DNA of 62,757 nucleotides from Nitrospira sp. SG-bin1. Lineage in GTDB: Bacteria > Nitrospirota > Nitrospiria > Nitrospirales > Nitrospiraceae. Position numbers and translations under genes: made by a program. The stretch is taken from the NCBI GenBank assembly GCA_002083365.1, contig LVWS01000003.1, forward strand, positions 1 through 62,757. The letters run 5' to 3'. Positions 1 through 8,979 of the stretch are shown piece by piece. The first letter of the stretch is position 1; each line of letters opens with the position of its first letter. Below the pieces are notes generated by a model that was not told the origin of the DNA, did not search any database, and saw only the letters and a list, made by a program, of their open reading frames with translations.

Positions 1-578
1 AGGGGTGGTGTGTGCATCAACGTGTCGCTACGCCACGCCCTCGTGTGCAGGGCTGGACGAGTCGGGCCAGCCGGAGCAACGAACGATGGGCCATGGGCAG
101 GATGGCTGCGCACATCTCGCGACGGTGATCGATTGTCATGATCGGGAAGTGATCGGGTACGAGTTTGCGCTCCGCAGTCGAACAAAGGAGGCGGAACGGG
201 CGGTCGAAGCCGCCTGTCTACAGCGTTTCAGGACGTTGCGTCCTGTGGAGGCGCCGATCCTCCGCAGCGACAATGGGCTGATCTTTCAGAGTCGGCGGTT
301 CCGGCAAGCCTGTCGCGACTATCGACTCCAACAAGAATTCATTACACCGTACACGCCGGAGCAGAACGGGATCATCGAACGGTTCTTTCGGAGTCTCAAG
401 GAGGAATGTGTCTGGCAACACGCGTTCCAGACATGTGAGGAGGCGCGGCGGGTCATTCGGGGACTGGATGCAGTGGTACAACCAGGAACGTCCGCATCAG
501 GCGCTGGGCTATCGAAGTCCAGTCCAATACCGAGCCCAACAATTAACCCAGGTGGCTTGATTTCAGGGGAGCACTACA
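1..578 (+). mobile_element. IS3-family insertion sequence remnant, right end
   Basis: This is the 3' part of an IS3-family transposase (DDE integrase core) cut by the window start. SDNG and the later PEQNGIIERFFRSLKEE block carry the second Asp and the Glu of the DDE triad. The frame is broken at a GGGG run near 459-462. After a one-base shift the usual C-terminus (WMQWYNQERPHQALGY) resumes and stops at 558-560, so the copy is inactive. The sequence after the stop ends in a TTTCAGGGGAGCACTACA-type terminus at about 561-578, which has the CA end expected of an IS3 inverted repeat. The left half lies outside the window, so the terminal repeat cannot be confirmed. Confidence 0.85.
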
Positions 579-650
579 AGAGATCCCAAAGTTCAGCATG
601 ATGCTTTCACTAACTGGGAAAGTCTGTATAGAAACCCATCGGCGACGAAT

Positions 651-1295
651 ATGGCGGGTTTGTTAAGTAAACTCGATCCAGACAAAAGTGAATTTCCCAC
701 CAGACCAACTGATGATTCCGACTCTACTTGGGATGAATGGGTAAAAGACGTTGCTCGCTCTATCGGTCGTCTCGAGTCCGAAGCCCAATCATGTTCTCCA
801 CAGAAGCAAGCTGAGCTCACCCAGTATGCCCGCGAGCATGTAAGTGGTTTGCGAACAGAGATTCGAGCGTGCCTCGATACGGTGGCTGCGCTAGTGCAGT
901 TTCAGACTCATCCTTCCATCTTGATTGACAAAGCACGAACAGGAGATTTCGATGCCGTGGAACAACTCCTCCAAATTAATCCTTCGCTGGAAGAACAACT
1001 CTGGGTCCGGGAGTGCTTGGCAGAATTGGTACGGCAACGAGGTTTTTCTGGATCCCAGAGATGGCAGCAGGCAATTTCCGAAGGACTACAAGTTCGGAAG
1101 AACAAGCACTTGGAGATAGGCTGCATTCTTACTTTATTGTGGTTCATGTTGTGCCGTCTCACTACAGATCAACGACGAGGATATTTGAAGGCATTGGGCT
1201 TAATCGGTGTACCCAAAAAGAAAGCGCTGCGCGAATTCGAGCGTCGCTTGGAACTCAAATCTACGACGGACAAACAGGTATCTCCCAAGATTTGA
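651..1295 (+). CDS. Unrecognised protein, probably 5'-truncated by the IS
   Basis: No family is recognised. From the first ATG it gives 214 aa, mostly charged and helical, with a short hydrophobic stretch near residues 155-165. The reading frame stays open upstream without a start to the IS border at about 578, and that upstream stretch reads like ordinary coding sequence (VQHDAFTNWESLYRNPS). This suggests the IS removed the original N-terminus. The stop lies 8 nt before the kinase start, so the two were probably one transcript. There is no good ribosome binding site before 651. Confidence 0.55.
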   Translation: MAGLLSKLDPDKSEFPTRPTDDSDSTWDEWVKDVARSIGRLESEAQSCSPQKQAELTQYAREHVSGLRTEIRACLDTVAALVQFQTHPSILIDKARTGDFDAVEQLLQINPSLEEQLWVRECLAELVRQRGFSGSQRWQQAISEGLQVRKNKHLEIGCILTLLWFMLCRLTTDQRRGYLKALGLIGVPKKKALREFERRLELKSTTDKQVSPKI

Positions 1296-1303
1296 AAGGA
1301 TTT

Positions 1304-2341
1304 ATGAAGGCCAAAGGAAAGTATGGAAAGTGGGAGATTGTTCGATCATTACCCGAGGGTGGTCAGGCCCATACCTTTCTTGTTCGAAATTCGGAGGATT
1401 CTGACGACACTGGCTTGTACGTGCTCAAGAGATTAAAAAATCCTGAACGTCTTGGCCGATTCTGGAGAGAGATTGAAATTGGGCTTAAGCTTGCACATCC
1501 CAATCTTATTAAGGTGATCAATTTTGATATTGTTGCGCAGAGACCCTACCTGGTCTGCCAATATTGCGAAGGAGGAGATCTTAGAAGTAGAGGGGTGGGA
1601 CAAGGATTAGGCGCGATAGCCGGACTCAAATTCTTTCATTCCATCTGCCAAGGTGTCGCTTACGCACACCAGAATGGCGTCGTTCATCGTGACCTAAATC
1701 CCAAGAATGTTTTTATAGACTTAAAGAGCAATTCCCCTGTCGTTGGAGATTTTGGAATTTGTTTTCTGGACCAACAAGGCGAACGACTTACAGTGACAGA
1801 AGAAGCTGTTGGGCCCCGTCTCTACATTGCACCCGAACTTGAAGATGGGCGTGTAGAAGAAGTATCCCAACGATCAGACGTATATTCACTAGGTAAGCTC
1901 TTGTATTGGATAATCACCGGAACCGAATTTTCCCGGAAAAAATACAGAGACGCTGAATTCGACTTATCCCAGAAACTTCACGACCCTCGCATGGAACATG
2001 TCAATAGACTCCTCGATAAAATGATTACCACAGATCCGAAAGCTCGTTTTCCATCAGCAGTGGAAGTGTTGAGCGAAATTGAGGAGACAATCAAAATGCT
2101 TGAACAGGGCTTTAACGTGGTTTCGGGCAACGTAGAGCAACGTTGCCTCTACTGCGGCAAAGGTTCATATCAACTCGTGGCAAATGGCAGACCGAGTACT
2201 GGTTTTGGAGACCTTGAGACTTTTGGCATAACAGTCCGTGGAAGAGGGGAAATGATATGGAGAGTCTGTATCTGTAACAATTGCGGTAACATGCAGTTTT
2301 TCCGACCTGATCGCACTCACAACCCGCAAATATGGGACTAA
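1304..2341 (+). CDS. Serine/threonine protein kinase with C-terminal zinc ribbon
   Basis: This 345-aa protein has an N-terminal Hanks-type kinase domain (about 1-265) and a C-terminal cysteine motif. Visible kinase elements are a glycine-rich loop (EGGQAHTFLV), the ATP-binding Lys in VLKRL near residue 42, an HRDLNPKN catalytic loop near 128-135, DFG near 149, and an APE-type segment (IAPELEDG). The usual Lys two residues after the catalytic Asp is Asn, while a Lys sits two residues later. The tail has CLYCGK and CICNNCGN, two CxxC-type knuckles consistent with zinc binding. The start at 1304 follows an AAAGGA site; an in-frame upstream extension overlaps the previous gene and is unlikely. 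No transmembrane segment is seen, so it is probably cytoplasmic. Substrates are unknown; its neighbours suggest a defence or stress role. Confidence 0.85.
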   Translation: MKAKGKYGKWEIVRSLPEGGQAHTFLVRNSEDSDDTGLYVLKRLKNPERLGRFWREIEIGLKLAHPNLIKVINFDIVAQRPYLVCQYCEGGDLRSRGVGQGLGAIAGLKFFHSICQGVAYAHQNGVVHRDLNPKNVFIDLKSNSPVVGDFGICFLDQQGERLTVTEEAVGPRLYIAPELEDGRVEEVSQRSDVYSLGKLLYWIITGTEFSRKKYRDAEFDLSQKLHDPRMEHVNRLLDKMITTDPKARFPSAVEVLSEIEETIKMLEQGFNVVSGNVEQRCLYCGKGSYQLVANGRPSTGFGDLETFGITVRGRGEMIWRVCICNNCGNMQFFRPDRTHNPQIWD

Positions 2342-2466
2342 TCGGCACTCTCATCTTAGAGGTGCAATGGGCAACAATCCCATCATTTTGTCGGTAAATA
2401 TCGGTCTTGATTTTCCTCGGGTTATCGAACATTCTTTCGCAGTTCAAAACAAGCTCAGAGAACTAT

Positions 2467-3441
2467 ATGCTTGATCTAAGCTATGTTGGGTCCTTCCAGC
2501 GTGGAACGCTGATCAGCACAGAGAATCCTCAAGAGGAAGTATGGGCCCTAATCGGAAGACTCGGAACACCTGAATATGCAGGTTCATTGCTGCCGGACAG
2601 AAAAGATGTGAATTGGGAGCAGCACACCAAGTACGCATCTGTGCGATTTCGCCAGGCGATCGAACTTAGGCGATCGAGTTCAGGAACCACGCTTCTTACA
2701 AAACCAATTCTACTTTATTACTCATTCCTAAATCTTCTAAGGGCTTTCATGGCGCTTGGGCCGGAGATAATCGGGCATCGCAAACACGGATTAATATTCA
2801 GACCAAACGACAAATTTCTATTGAACGCAGCTGAACTAAGCGAAGGTACCTTTACAGAATTCCTGACTTCTAGTGGGATTGTATGGGAAGTTAAAACAAA
2901 AATATCTTTGGAAGAAGCTCTCCACAAAATTCCAGAAATTTGCTACGAATTTAAATCTCCAGAAAGAGGGGAATCAGACGTATGGCCTGCAACAGTTGCC
3001 GCGAAGATGGCATCTAAGACGGTTTTTCTCCATTTCGACCGAGCACTTATTGTCGAAGAAACATTTCGTACAACCTGGGAACAAGCATTACCAGGGATAA
3101 AGGATCTTTATGAGCTAGAGGGTGAGGGTCTAACTCTCCGACTCAAAGCAGAACACCAACGTAATGATTATGACCAGTTATGTGAGATGTGCGAGAAAAC
3201 GATGCTGAATAGACTCGTTTTTGGGAGCGCACCGCTCTGGTATCTTCTTCGACATAAGGACGGCGAGCAAGAATTACCTAGAGCTGGATATTATTTCGTC
3301 TCTCTCTTCATTCTGGGCAGCCTCGCGCGCTATCAGCCAGAACTTTTGCACATGTCGCTTCCAGCAGGGTCAGAAATGGAATGGTTTTTTACTCGCTTTA
3401 TGCAGCATGCAGAGCGATTTTTTTCCCCAGCTGATGTATAG
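2467..3441 (+). CDS. YaaC-like protein
   Basis: This 324-aa soluble protein resembles the YaaC-like family, whose function is unknown. Recognition rests on the block around residues 50-110: a charged helix (YASVRFRQAIELRRSS) followed by a hydrophobic helix (LLYYSFLNLLRAFMA) and an HGL motif. The first ATG is at 2467; an upstream TTG at 2407 would add 20 residues. It lies 125 nt after the kinase on the same strand and shares its low GC content, so co-transfer is likely. The family call is by pattern only and could be wrong in detail. Confidence 0.6.
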   Translation: MLDLSYVGSFQRGTLISTENPQEEVWALIGRLGTPEYAGSLLPDRKDVNWEQHTKYASVRFRQAIELRRSSSGTTLLTKPILLYYSFLNLLRAFMALGPEIIGHRKHGLIFRPNDKFLLNAAELSEGTFTEFLTSSGIVWEVKTKISLEEALHKIPEICYEFKSPERGESDVWPATVAAKMASKTVFLHFDRALIVEETFRTTWEQALPGIKDLYELEGEGLTLRLKAEHQRNDYDQLCEMCEKTMLNRLVFGSAPLWYLLRHKDGEQELPRAGYYFVSLFILGSLARYQPELLHMSLPAGSEMEWFFTRFMQHAERFFSPADV

Positions 3442-3630
3442 TCTTGGCCACAAAAAGCAAGTGTATTTCACTAGACATTAGGAAAGGCCATCATAATCAG
3501 TTGTTTTTCACGTTAAGCTCTTTGGCCAAAATCCTTCCAGATTTTCACTGCAACGCCGCTTGATTTATTTGTAGTTATCGACCATCCTCTCGCAATTCCA
3601 AAAAGAAATGATTGTGAGCAAGTACCAACA

Positions 3631-4818
3631 GTGAGCATTGCCTTCATAATTTCACAAATTGGGAACCCAGAGTTGGATTCCGTGTGTTCTCATGCCATTG
3701 TGCCTGCATTGAAGACGTGTGGCCTAGATCCCAAGCGGGTGGATAAGCACAACACAGGAGGACTCTTAAAAAGTGAAATTATTCGGTTCATAGAGAATTC
3801 TGACATCATTGTCGCAGATCTGACGAATGAAAGACCTAACTGCTACCTTGAAGTTGGATATGCAATGGGGGTGGACAAATTTAACAACCTGATCTTAACC
3901 GCTCGGGAAGATCATTATCACGACAGTCCCAACCATCAACGCGGTGGCCCAAAGATTCACTTCGATCTGATTGGCTATGACGTCCTATTTTGGCACCCTG
4001 ATCACCTTGATGAATTTAGGTCAGAACTTGAGAAGAGGATCAAAAGGAGGCTAGCAATCCTTTCTCCCTCTGTTGACGTCTTACAACCCGTTTGGGACAG
4101 CAATTGGATCGATCAGCACAGAAACGAAGCGATGCCAGGACTATTTGATGTCTTAAAAACTCCACATCCTGGTTACTGTGAAATCCAGTTTTCCTTATCG
4201 GACCCGAAACTCAATGTGATTCAACGAGTTTTGCTTGAAGCTGCCAGGGATGCTCAAATACATGCATTCGGATGGGCAATTGGTGCAGTCTTGGATAACA
4301 GCGAGAAAGGTAGGCCCCATCCCACTGTTGACGGAATTGTTGCCAAGCTCTCCTTTCCAGAACACCTGTCCTATGACTATTGGGCTCTTAGGCGCAACGG
4401 AGATTTCTTCTTATTGCAAAGCCTTTTTGAGGACGCACGCGATCCATGTTATAAGACATTATATTTCGATACCAGGATCGTTAGGGTCACAGAAGCTCTT
4501 CTGTATTGTGCCCGTCTATACTCTCGACTTGGAGTCTCGACCACAACAGATGTCCACGTTGCTCTTGTCCATAGCGGACTAAAAGATCGGACTATCAGAA
4601 GCGCTGACTCACTTCGTTTTATCGATACAAAACATTCAACCACCCAAGACAAGGTTTGGTCTGAAATTTCGACTTCCCTCACCAATATCGAATCACAGCT
4701 TGTCCAATTGGTAAAAGAGCTGACCCAGCCACTGTTTAGCATTTTTGATTATTTTGAAGTGTCTGATTCTGTTTATGCTGAAATAGTTAATGGCTTCGTC
4801 GGAAAGATTACCAGGTAA
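3631..4818 (+). CDS. TIR/nucleoside deoxyribosyltransferase-like domain protein
   Basis: This 395-aa protein begins at a GTG. Residues 1-140 form a Rossmann-like domain of the TIR / nucleoside 2-deoxyribosyltransferase type. A short beta strand (IAFIISQIG) opens it, SDIIVADLTNERPN follows, and CYLEVGYAMG carries a conserved Glu in the position that is catalytic in NAD- or nucleoside-cleaving relatives. The remaining 250 residues are an unrecognised mixed alpha/beta region with no transmembrane segment, which may act as sensor. It follows the YaaC-like gene by 189 nt. In known systems such domains often act as toxic effectors in antiphage defence; that role is inferred here. Confidence 0.65.
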   Translation: MSIAFIISQIGNPELDSVCSHAIVPALKTCGLDPKRVDKHNTGGLLKSEIIRFIENSDIIVADLTNERPNCYLEVGYAMGVDKFNNLILTAREDHYHDSPNHQRGGPKIHFDLIGYDVLFWHPDHLDEFRSELEKRIKRRLAILSPSVDVLQPVWDSNWIDQHRNEAMPGLFDVLKTPHPGYCEIQFSLSDPKLNVIQRVLLEAARDAQIHAFGWAIGAVLDNSEKGRPHPTVDGIVAKLSFPEHLSYDYWALRRNGDFFLLQSLFEDARDPCYKTLYFDTRIVRVTEALLYCARLYSRLGVSTTTDVHVALVHSGLKDRTIRSADSLRFIDTKHSTTQDKVWSEISTSLTNIESQLVQLVKELTQPLFSIFDYFEVSDSVYAEIVNGFVGKITR

Positions 4819-5079
4819 GCTTATTCAATATCAGTTGGCTTTAAACCAGCTGTTGCACCCAAGATAAACAGAGGGAAAATGTAATGTTGTGATGACCATA
4901 GAGGGAGAGGATTTTGATCATGGGAGTGGGTAATCCCGCAGCCTGCTCGACATGCAGATTAGACGAGCGTTGACAACCGATTGAACAAGCGCAAGAATCA
5001 CGCACCGGTGTTCAGCCTTCGTGGCAATTCGGTCAGCATGTAGGCGCAGAACACGTGCACAGGTTAGATCTAACAATTT

Positions 5080-5640
5080 ATGTCCGACCACCCTTCCATA
5101 AGGCCCGAAACCAAGCGCTTCGACCTTGCGGTTCAGATACGTAATTTTGAGATCGAATTATTCTGGAAAAGGTCGCTTTTCTTTTGGGGCTTTATTGCGT
5201 CTGCATTCGTTGGCTATGCGGCTCTTCGCAAAAGCAGTCCAGAGCTTGGTATTCTCATAGCGTGTTTCGGCATGGTCTGCTCTTTGGCCTGGACCCTTCT
5301 AAATCGCGGCTCAAAATACTGGCAAGAGAATTGGGAAACTAAGGTCGAGCGACTAGAGCCGGAGGTCACGGGTAAGCTCTTCGCGGAAGAGGAGGCAATC
5401 CAATTTCACAAGGGATGGTGGCTCCGTGCTAGGACATATTCGGTTAGTAAACTTGTCATCGCTTTGAGCGACTACGTCTTCCTCTTATGGTTTGTATTGG
5501 TCATAGCCGAACTTTTGCGAAAGTACGCACCTGCGTATGGCGAAAGTCTCAGGACCTATGGCCTTGCTCTATTTGTGACTTTCTCGATTATTTACACAAT
5601 ACTGCTGATGGTGTTTGGCCGCAAGAGTGTACGCCCATGA
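5080..5640 (+). CDS. RipA-like four-helix membrane protein
   Basis: This 186-aa integral membrane protein has four hydrophobic segments, at about residues 30-47, 55-75, 125-145 and 160-180, and a charged loop between the second and third. The opening (QIRNFEIELFWKRSLFFW, roughly residues 19-36) resembles the family annotated as RipA-like octameric membrane proteins; I recognise this only by pattern. It is the last gene before the tRNA fragment, 261 nt after the TIR-like gene, and may belong to the same imported segment. Confidence 0.6.
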   Translation: MSDHPSIRPETKRFDLAVQIRNFEIELFWKRSLFFWGFIASAFVGYAALRKSSPELGILIACFGMVCSLAWTLLNRGSKYWQENWETKVERLEPEVTGKLFAEEEAIQFHKGWWLRARTYSVSKLVIALSDYVFLLWFVLVIAELLRKYAPAYGESLRTYGLALFVTFSIIYTILLMVFGRKSVRP

Positions 5641-6130
5641 GAGCTAATCTCGGAGCATATTGAATGCCGATCAGCGTGATCTCGCTGCGCAGGCAAGGTT
5701 CGCGCGCTCCTGATGCTGATCATTGGCATGTATCCAACCAAAAAGGTCATCACATTGTGCTCATTTTGTGCTCAAGCCCACTCACTCTGCCCCACTCAGA
5801 CCTATTCCCGCCAAAGTTTCAATCTGTCCAACTGTTGGATATGCTTGACTTGAGTGGGCCTGAGTAGGCTGGAGAACTGTGATAGAGAAGCATTCCTAAA
5901 TCGCGGGTCGTACGTTCAATTCGTATCGGGGGCACCAAACCTTTCCTTTTGTTACTTTCTGGCGGTGAAAACCTGGTGGGTCACCTCACATCTTGTTGTG
6001 TGAAGCGGACTCATCTCCTCATAACAGACGATGCAAGAGACAAGATCCGCCACTCGATTTCTGTTCTGCTCCTAGACGGCAAGACGCAAGCGCGACTCAG
6101 CAAGTACATTCGAGAACGGATCATGGAGCT
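5641..6130. other. Intergenic stretch around the tRNA scar
   Basis: This stretch holds the tRNA-Arg fragment and otherwise no supported gene. Short open frames on the + strand overlap the start of the following lipoprotein gene but show no family or ribosome binding site. Confidence 0.5.
5893..5937 (+). repeat. 3' half of tRNA-Arg(CCU): attachment-site scar
   Basis: The sequence runs from an anticodon loop through the CCA end. It has loop TTCCTAA (5893-5899, anticodon CCT at 5895-5897), the 3' anticodon-stem strand ATCGC, variable loop GGGTC, a full T arm (GTACG, loop TTCAATT, CGTAT) and acceptor strand CGGGGGC with A and CCA (5927-5937). The bases upstream cannot form the 5' half, and no matching GCCCCCG is seen nearby. 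A duplicated tRNA 3' end of this extent is the classic product of tyrosine-integrase insertion, so this marks one edge of an integrated element, most likely the one to its left. Confidence 0.75.
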
Positions 6131-6589
6131 ATGAGCAAGGACCGCCAGACAGTTGAACGGCAATGGAGTGTCAAATGGACGCTGCTTGTGCTCTGTATCC
6201 TGCTCTCCCTGAGTTGCGCGCACAAAGGAACCCACGTCGGAGCCGAACGAGCGCACGTCCAGACGGCTCCGAAAGCCATAGCTGATCGAACGGCGCCTGG
6301 ATCTGAGGCCTATCTCGCGCTCGTGCAACAGCGAATCCGGGATGTCTGGAAGGCCCCGGCACTAGACTTTACGAACCATACCTATGTGACTGTCGTCCAA
6401 TTTCGGCTTCATAAGAATGGATCGGTCAGCCGTGTGAAGATCGAGCAGTCATCAGGCAATGAGTCCTATGACGCGGCAGGGACACAGGCGGTGCTGAGTG
6501 CCAGCCCATTACCCACGTTTCCGCCCGATCTCTCACATGCGTATGTTGATGCCCACATCACGCTGACCGCTCCATCACATAAGGAATGA
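6131..6589 (+). CDS. TonB/TolA C-terminal domain lipoprotein
   Basis: This 152-aa protein starts with a positively charged N-terminus, a hydrophobic stretch and a lipobox-like LLSLSC near residue 29, so it is probably a lipoprotein. Residues 60-150 form a TonB/TolA-type C-terminal domain: a helix (YLALVQQRIRDVWKAP), then strand VTVVQFRLHKNGSVSRVKI and the later SSPLPTFP-like turn. Such domains bind periplasmic or TonB-box partners. The ATG at 6131 was chosen because it places the signal sequence at the N-terminus; the longer open frame has no such feature. It is the first gene right of the tRNA scar. Confidence 0.75.
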   Translation: MSKDRQTVERQWSVKWTLLVLCILLSLSCAHKGTHVGAERAHVQTAPKAIADRTAPGSEAYLALVQQRIRDVWKAPALDFTNHTYVTVVQFRLHKNGSVSRVKIEQSSGNESYDAAGTQAVLSASPLPTFPPDLSHAYVDAHITLTAPSHKE

Positions 6590-6956
6590 CTATCCGTCCA
6601 ATGAGTCTTCTCCGTAGAAGCCGATGAGCTCTGAACGCCCCAAGCGGGAAACCTGGCCCTGGAGAAACTCGCCATTTCAAGACGAGGAAACCTGGCCAAG
6701 AAATCGTATCCGGCCCTTTTACTTTGTCGTCAGCCTGAACAAGGCGTGGCGAGTTGATCTGGTTCCGCTTTCTTTTTGTTCGGCGTGCGCGGCATGCCTG
6801 CTCTCTGGTCGGGTCCCTGGGAATAGTGAGGTGAGGGCCGCAGCGTCCAGGAACGTCGCCGGTCAAGGGATCAGCTTGATCGTTGCCCTCGCTGAAATCG
6901 TAGCACGGACGGAAGGGCACCATGCAATGGGAAACGCACTGGACAAGAGGCTGGAG
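6590..6956. other. Intergenic stretch without supported gene
   Basis: A + strand frame (6624-7022) crosses into the opposite-strand membrane protein gene and has no recognisable domain. A short motif (GAAACCTGGCC) occurs twice near 6650 and 6690. Nothing else stands out. Confidence 0.4.
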
Positions 6957-7697
6957 TCAAGACTGTGTCAGTCGAATAAGCCCCAGAGCGACGAGGAACA
7001 TGGCGGCGACAAAACTTGCTGATGCCACTACGAGCAAGACTTCAGCAGCAATGCTTAGCCCCTTGAACAAGTAAGCCTTCGTTCGAATGGATGTCAGATT
7101 GGTCGGTTCAAAAAGTCTCTTGGCCTTCTTCTCGCTCATTCCGAGATGAGCACCGACCAGCACCGCCATCGATTCCTTGCCGTCGGCCTCGTGATGCTCC
7201 CATAACTCATACTGTCGTTTGTAGGAGTTGCGATACTCTGCTAAGGGGACCTGGTAGGCATGAAGGAAGCTGTAATCTAGGCCGAAATCATCCTGAAGCC
7301 GACGGACAATCTCTTGTTCGTCCCACTGATCTGATAAGGGTTCAACGTGGTCGAACCCATATCCTGTGACATATCCGGCCATGTGTGAGCCAAGATTGAA
7401 CATCACTCCTCGGCCAAACCCTAGAGCCCACAGGGCTAGAAGACGACACAGGACACCTGAGGCAATTGTGGAAAGCAAAAGACCACAAAGCAGTACATAA
7501 TGAGCCCCAGCAATCGTTTCAACTTTTTCCGGGTTGGCCACTGCAAGCACAAGCAACGTTGAAGCGAGCCCAACTAGCCATACCACCGCCTGCCCCAGAT
7601 CTCCGTGGGCACGCTCGAATTGCTCTAGTATTTTGGGAGCTCCATCCCGATACAGTGCAGCAAGTACAAGGTGAACAGGCTGTCTGCGTACTTTCAT
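6957..7697 (-). CDS. Unrecognised membrane protein
   Basis: This 246-aa protein has hydrophobic segments near residues 35-55, 65-95 and 215-242 and a soluble charged middle (about 115-205). The topology suggests a membrane-anchored cytoplasmic or periplasmic domain. I recognise no family. It is followed downstream by no same-strand gene and preceded by the 400-aa membrane protein on the same strand 80 nt away, so the two may be co-transcribed. Confidence 0.55.
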   Translation of the reverse strand: MKVRRQPVHLVLAALYRDGAPKILEQFERAHGDLGQAVVWLVGLASTLLVLAVANPEKVETIAGAHYVLLCGLLLSTIASGVLCRLLALWALGFGRGVMFNLGSHMAGYVTGYGFDHVEPLSDQWDEQEIVRRLQDDFGLDYSFLHAYQVPLAEYRNSYKRQYELWEHHEADGKESMAVLVGAHLGMSEKKAKRLFEPTNLTSIRTKAYLFKGLSIAAEVLLVVASASFVAAMFLVALGLIRLTQS

Positions 7698-7776
7698 TTC
7701 CGTTTCGAGCCCTTCGTGCTCCTAAGGCCTTGGTCTGCTCATGCATGTAGGCGTTGAACTTTCCATGAGACTCGTC

Positions 7777-8979
7777 TCACTCAGCCTTGAATCGACGCCT
7801 AATACTCAAAACTGTCATGACTAAAAGGATGTCAGAGAACAATCCTTGAAGAGTCAACAGCAGGCTCCCCCAGCCGGTGATTGGGACGATCAGCTTTCGT
7901 GTATCAAAGAAAACCCCAAACGGATTAGTGATCGAGTGCAGTGGAAGTAGAATAGATCGAGTACAGCGGCCTCCGTTTTCATCTAGCAGTGTGGAGTAGG
8001 CTCCAACATAAAAGTCACCTGACTGCACTAGCATTCCAGGATCAAAGTAGTAGCAGCCGATGACAGCGAGAAAGTAGGCACAGCACAACCACCAAATCGG
8101 CCTGCCCGGACTCATTCCATAGTTGGCGAATGTGCCATAAATCCAGTTTGTAAACCTCGAAAACCTATCATGTTCGTCAACTCGTTCAGCTCGAAGCTGA
8201 AGAGAGCGCATCTGATTTGCCATCAGCGCATTGTCTAGTTTCTTCAGATGGGCATAGAGGCTGCGATAGGCATGAGGGCCTTGAAATAGTCTGGTTTGGC
8301 CTGGAGAAGAAGGTAAGAAGACTTCCTTAAACGATACCGCCCCCGTAAAGGGGTTTTCGCTATCAGAAGAGGGGCATTTAATCTGAGCAATCCCTCCACC
8401 TGTTACACTCAGCCGTCCTACACTCTTAGATGGAAGTATCAGCGTGCCAATCCAACAATCATGCAGTTCCAAATTTGACTTGTTCTTGTAGGCCCTGTCT
8501 TCACCCCGCAGGTGTAAGTTCCCGATTAGACAATTAACCAAGCGTATGCGCGGCTCGTGGGTCTCAGGCCTGAGAGCACAAGACTGCACCCTTAGATTGG
8601 CGCACTCCAAGGACCTAAAAACTCCATGAACTTCTAACCTCAGTGCGTGTGTGTTCTCATTGCCTAATACCTTACTCCTGTCCTCCTCTGGGAAATCTAA
8701 CTTGAGATCGCTTTTGATATAGTCGCCTTGCGGATCGATAATTACACTCTCCCAATGTGTGTGTGGTTCTGTAACCGAACTAATAAACGTACTGGCTACC
8801 TCCCCCCAATCATTCTGATAGCGGGTTTTTACAAAGTCCGAGAACTTCTCATGTTTAGAGAATCCATTAAGAGGGGGGCCTACTGCCGACTCGCACCACG
8901 CATCAAATCCAGGAGGGAACCGTTGTCCCTCCACCCATGGGAACATTCGGCTACCGATGTCAGCGAGCTTGGCTAGCAT
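7777..8979 (-). CDS. Unrecognised protein with C-terminal membrane segments
   Basis: This is a 400-aa protein. Residues 100-230 contain repeated short strands with regularly spaced Cys, Leu and Asn (for example LVNCLIGNLHLRG and LELHDCWIGTLIL), like a small beta-solenoid or pentapeptide-type fold. Residues 290-310 and 370-395 are hydrophobic and probably span the membrane. The layout, a right-handed repeat domain joined to a membrane pair, is reminiscent of pentapeptide-repeat proteins fused to ion-channel-like ends, but no selectivity motif is visible. Function unknown. Confidence 0.55.
   Translation of the reverse strand: MLAKLADIGSRMFPWVEGQRFPPGFDAWCESAVGPPLNGFSKHEKFSDFVKTRYQNDWGEVASTFISSVTEPHTHWESVIIDPQGDYIKSDLKLDFPEEDRSKVLGNENTHALRLEVHGVFRSLECANLRVQSCALRPETHEPRIRLVNCLIGNLHLRGEDRAYKNKSNLELHDCWIGTLILPSKSVGRLSVTGGGIAQIKCPSSDSENPFTGAVSFKEVFLPSSPGQTRLFQGPHAYRSLYAHLKKLDNALMANQMRSLQLRAERVDEHDRFSRFTNWIYGTFANYGMSPGRPIWWLCCAYFLAVIGCYYFDPGMLVQSGDFYVGAYSTLLDENGGRCTRSILLPLHSITNPFGVFFDTRKLIVPITGWGSLLLTLQGLFSDILLVMTVLSIRRRFKAE

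Noticed and set aside
6624..7022. 132-codon + strand frame
   Set aside because: It overlaps the opposite-strand membrane protein gene and shows no ribosome binding site or domain.
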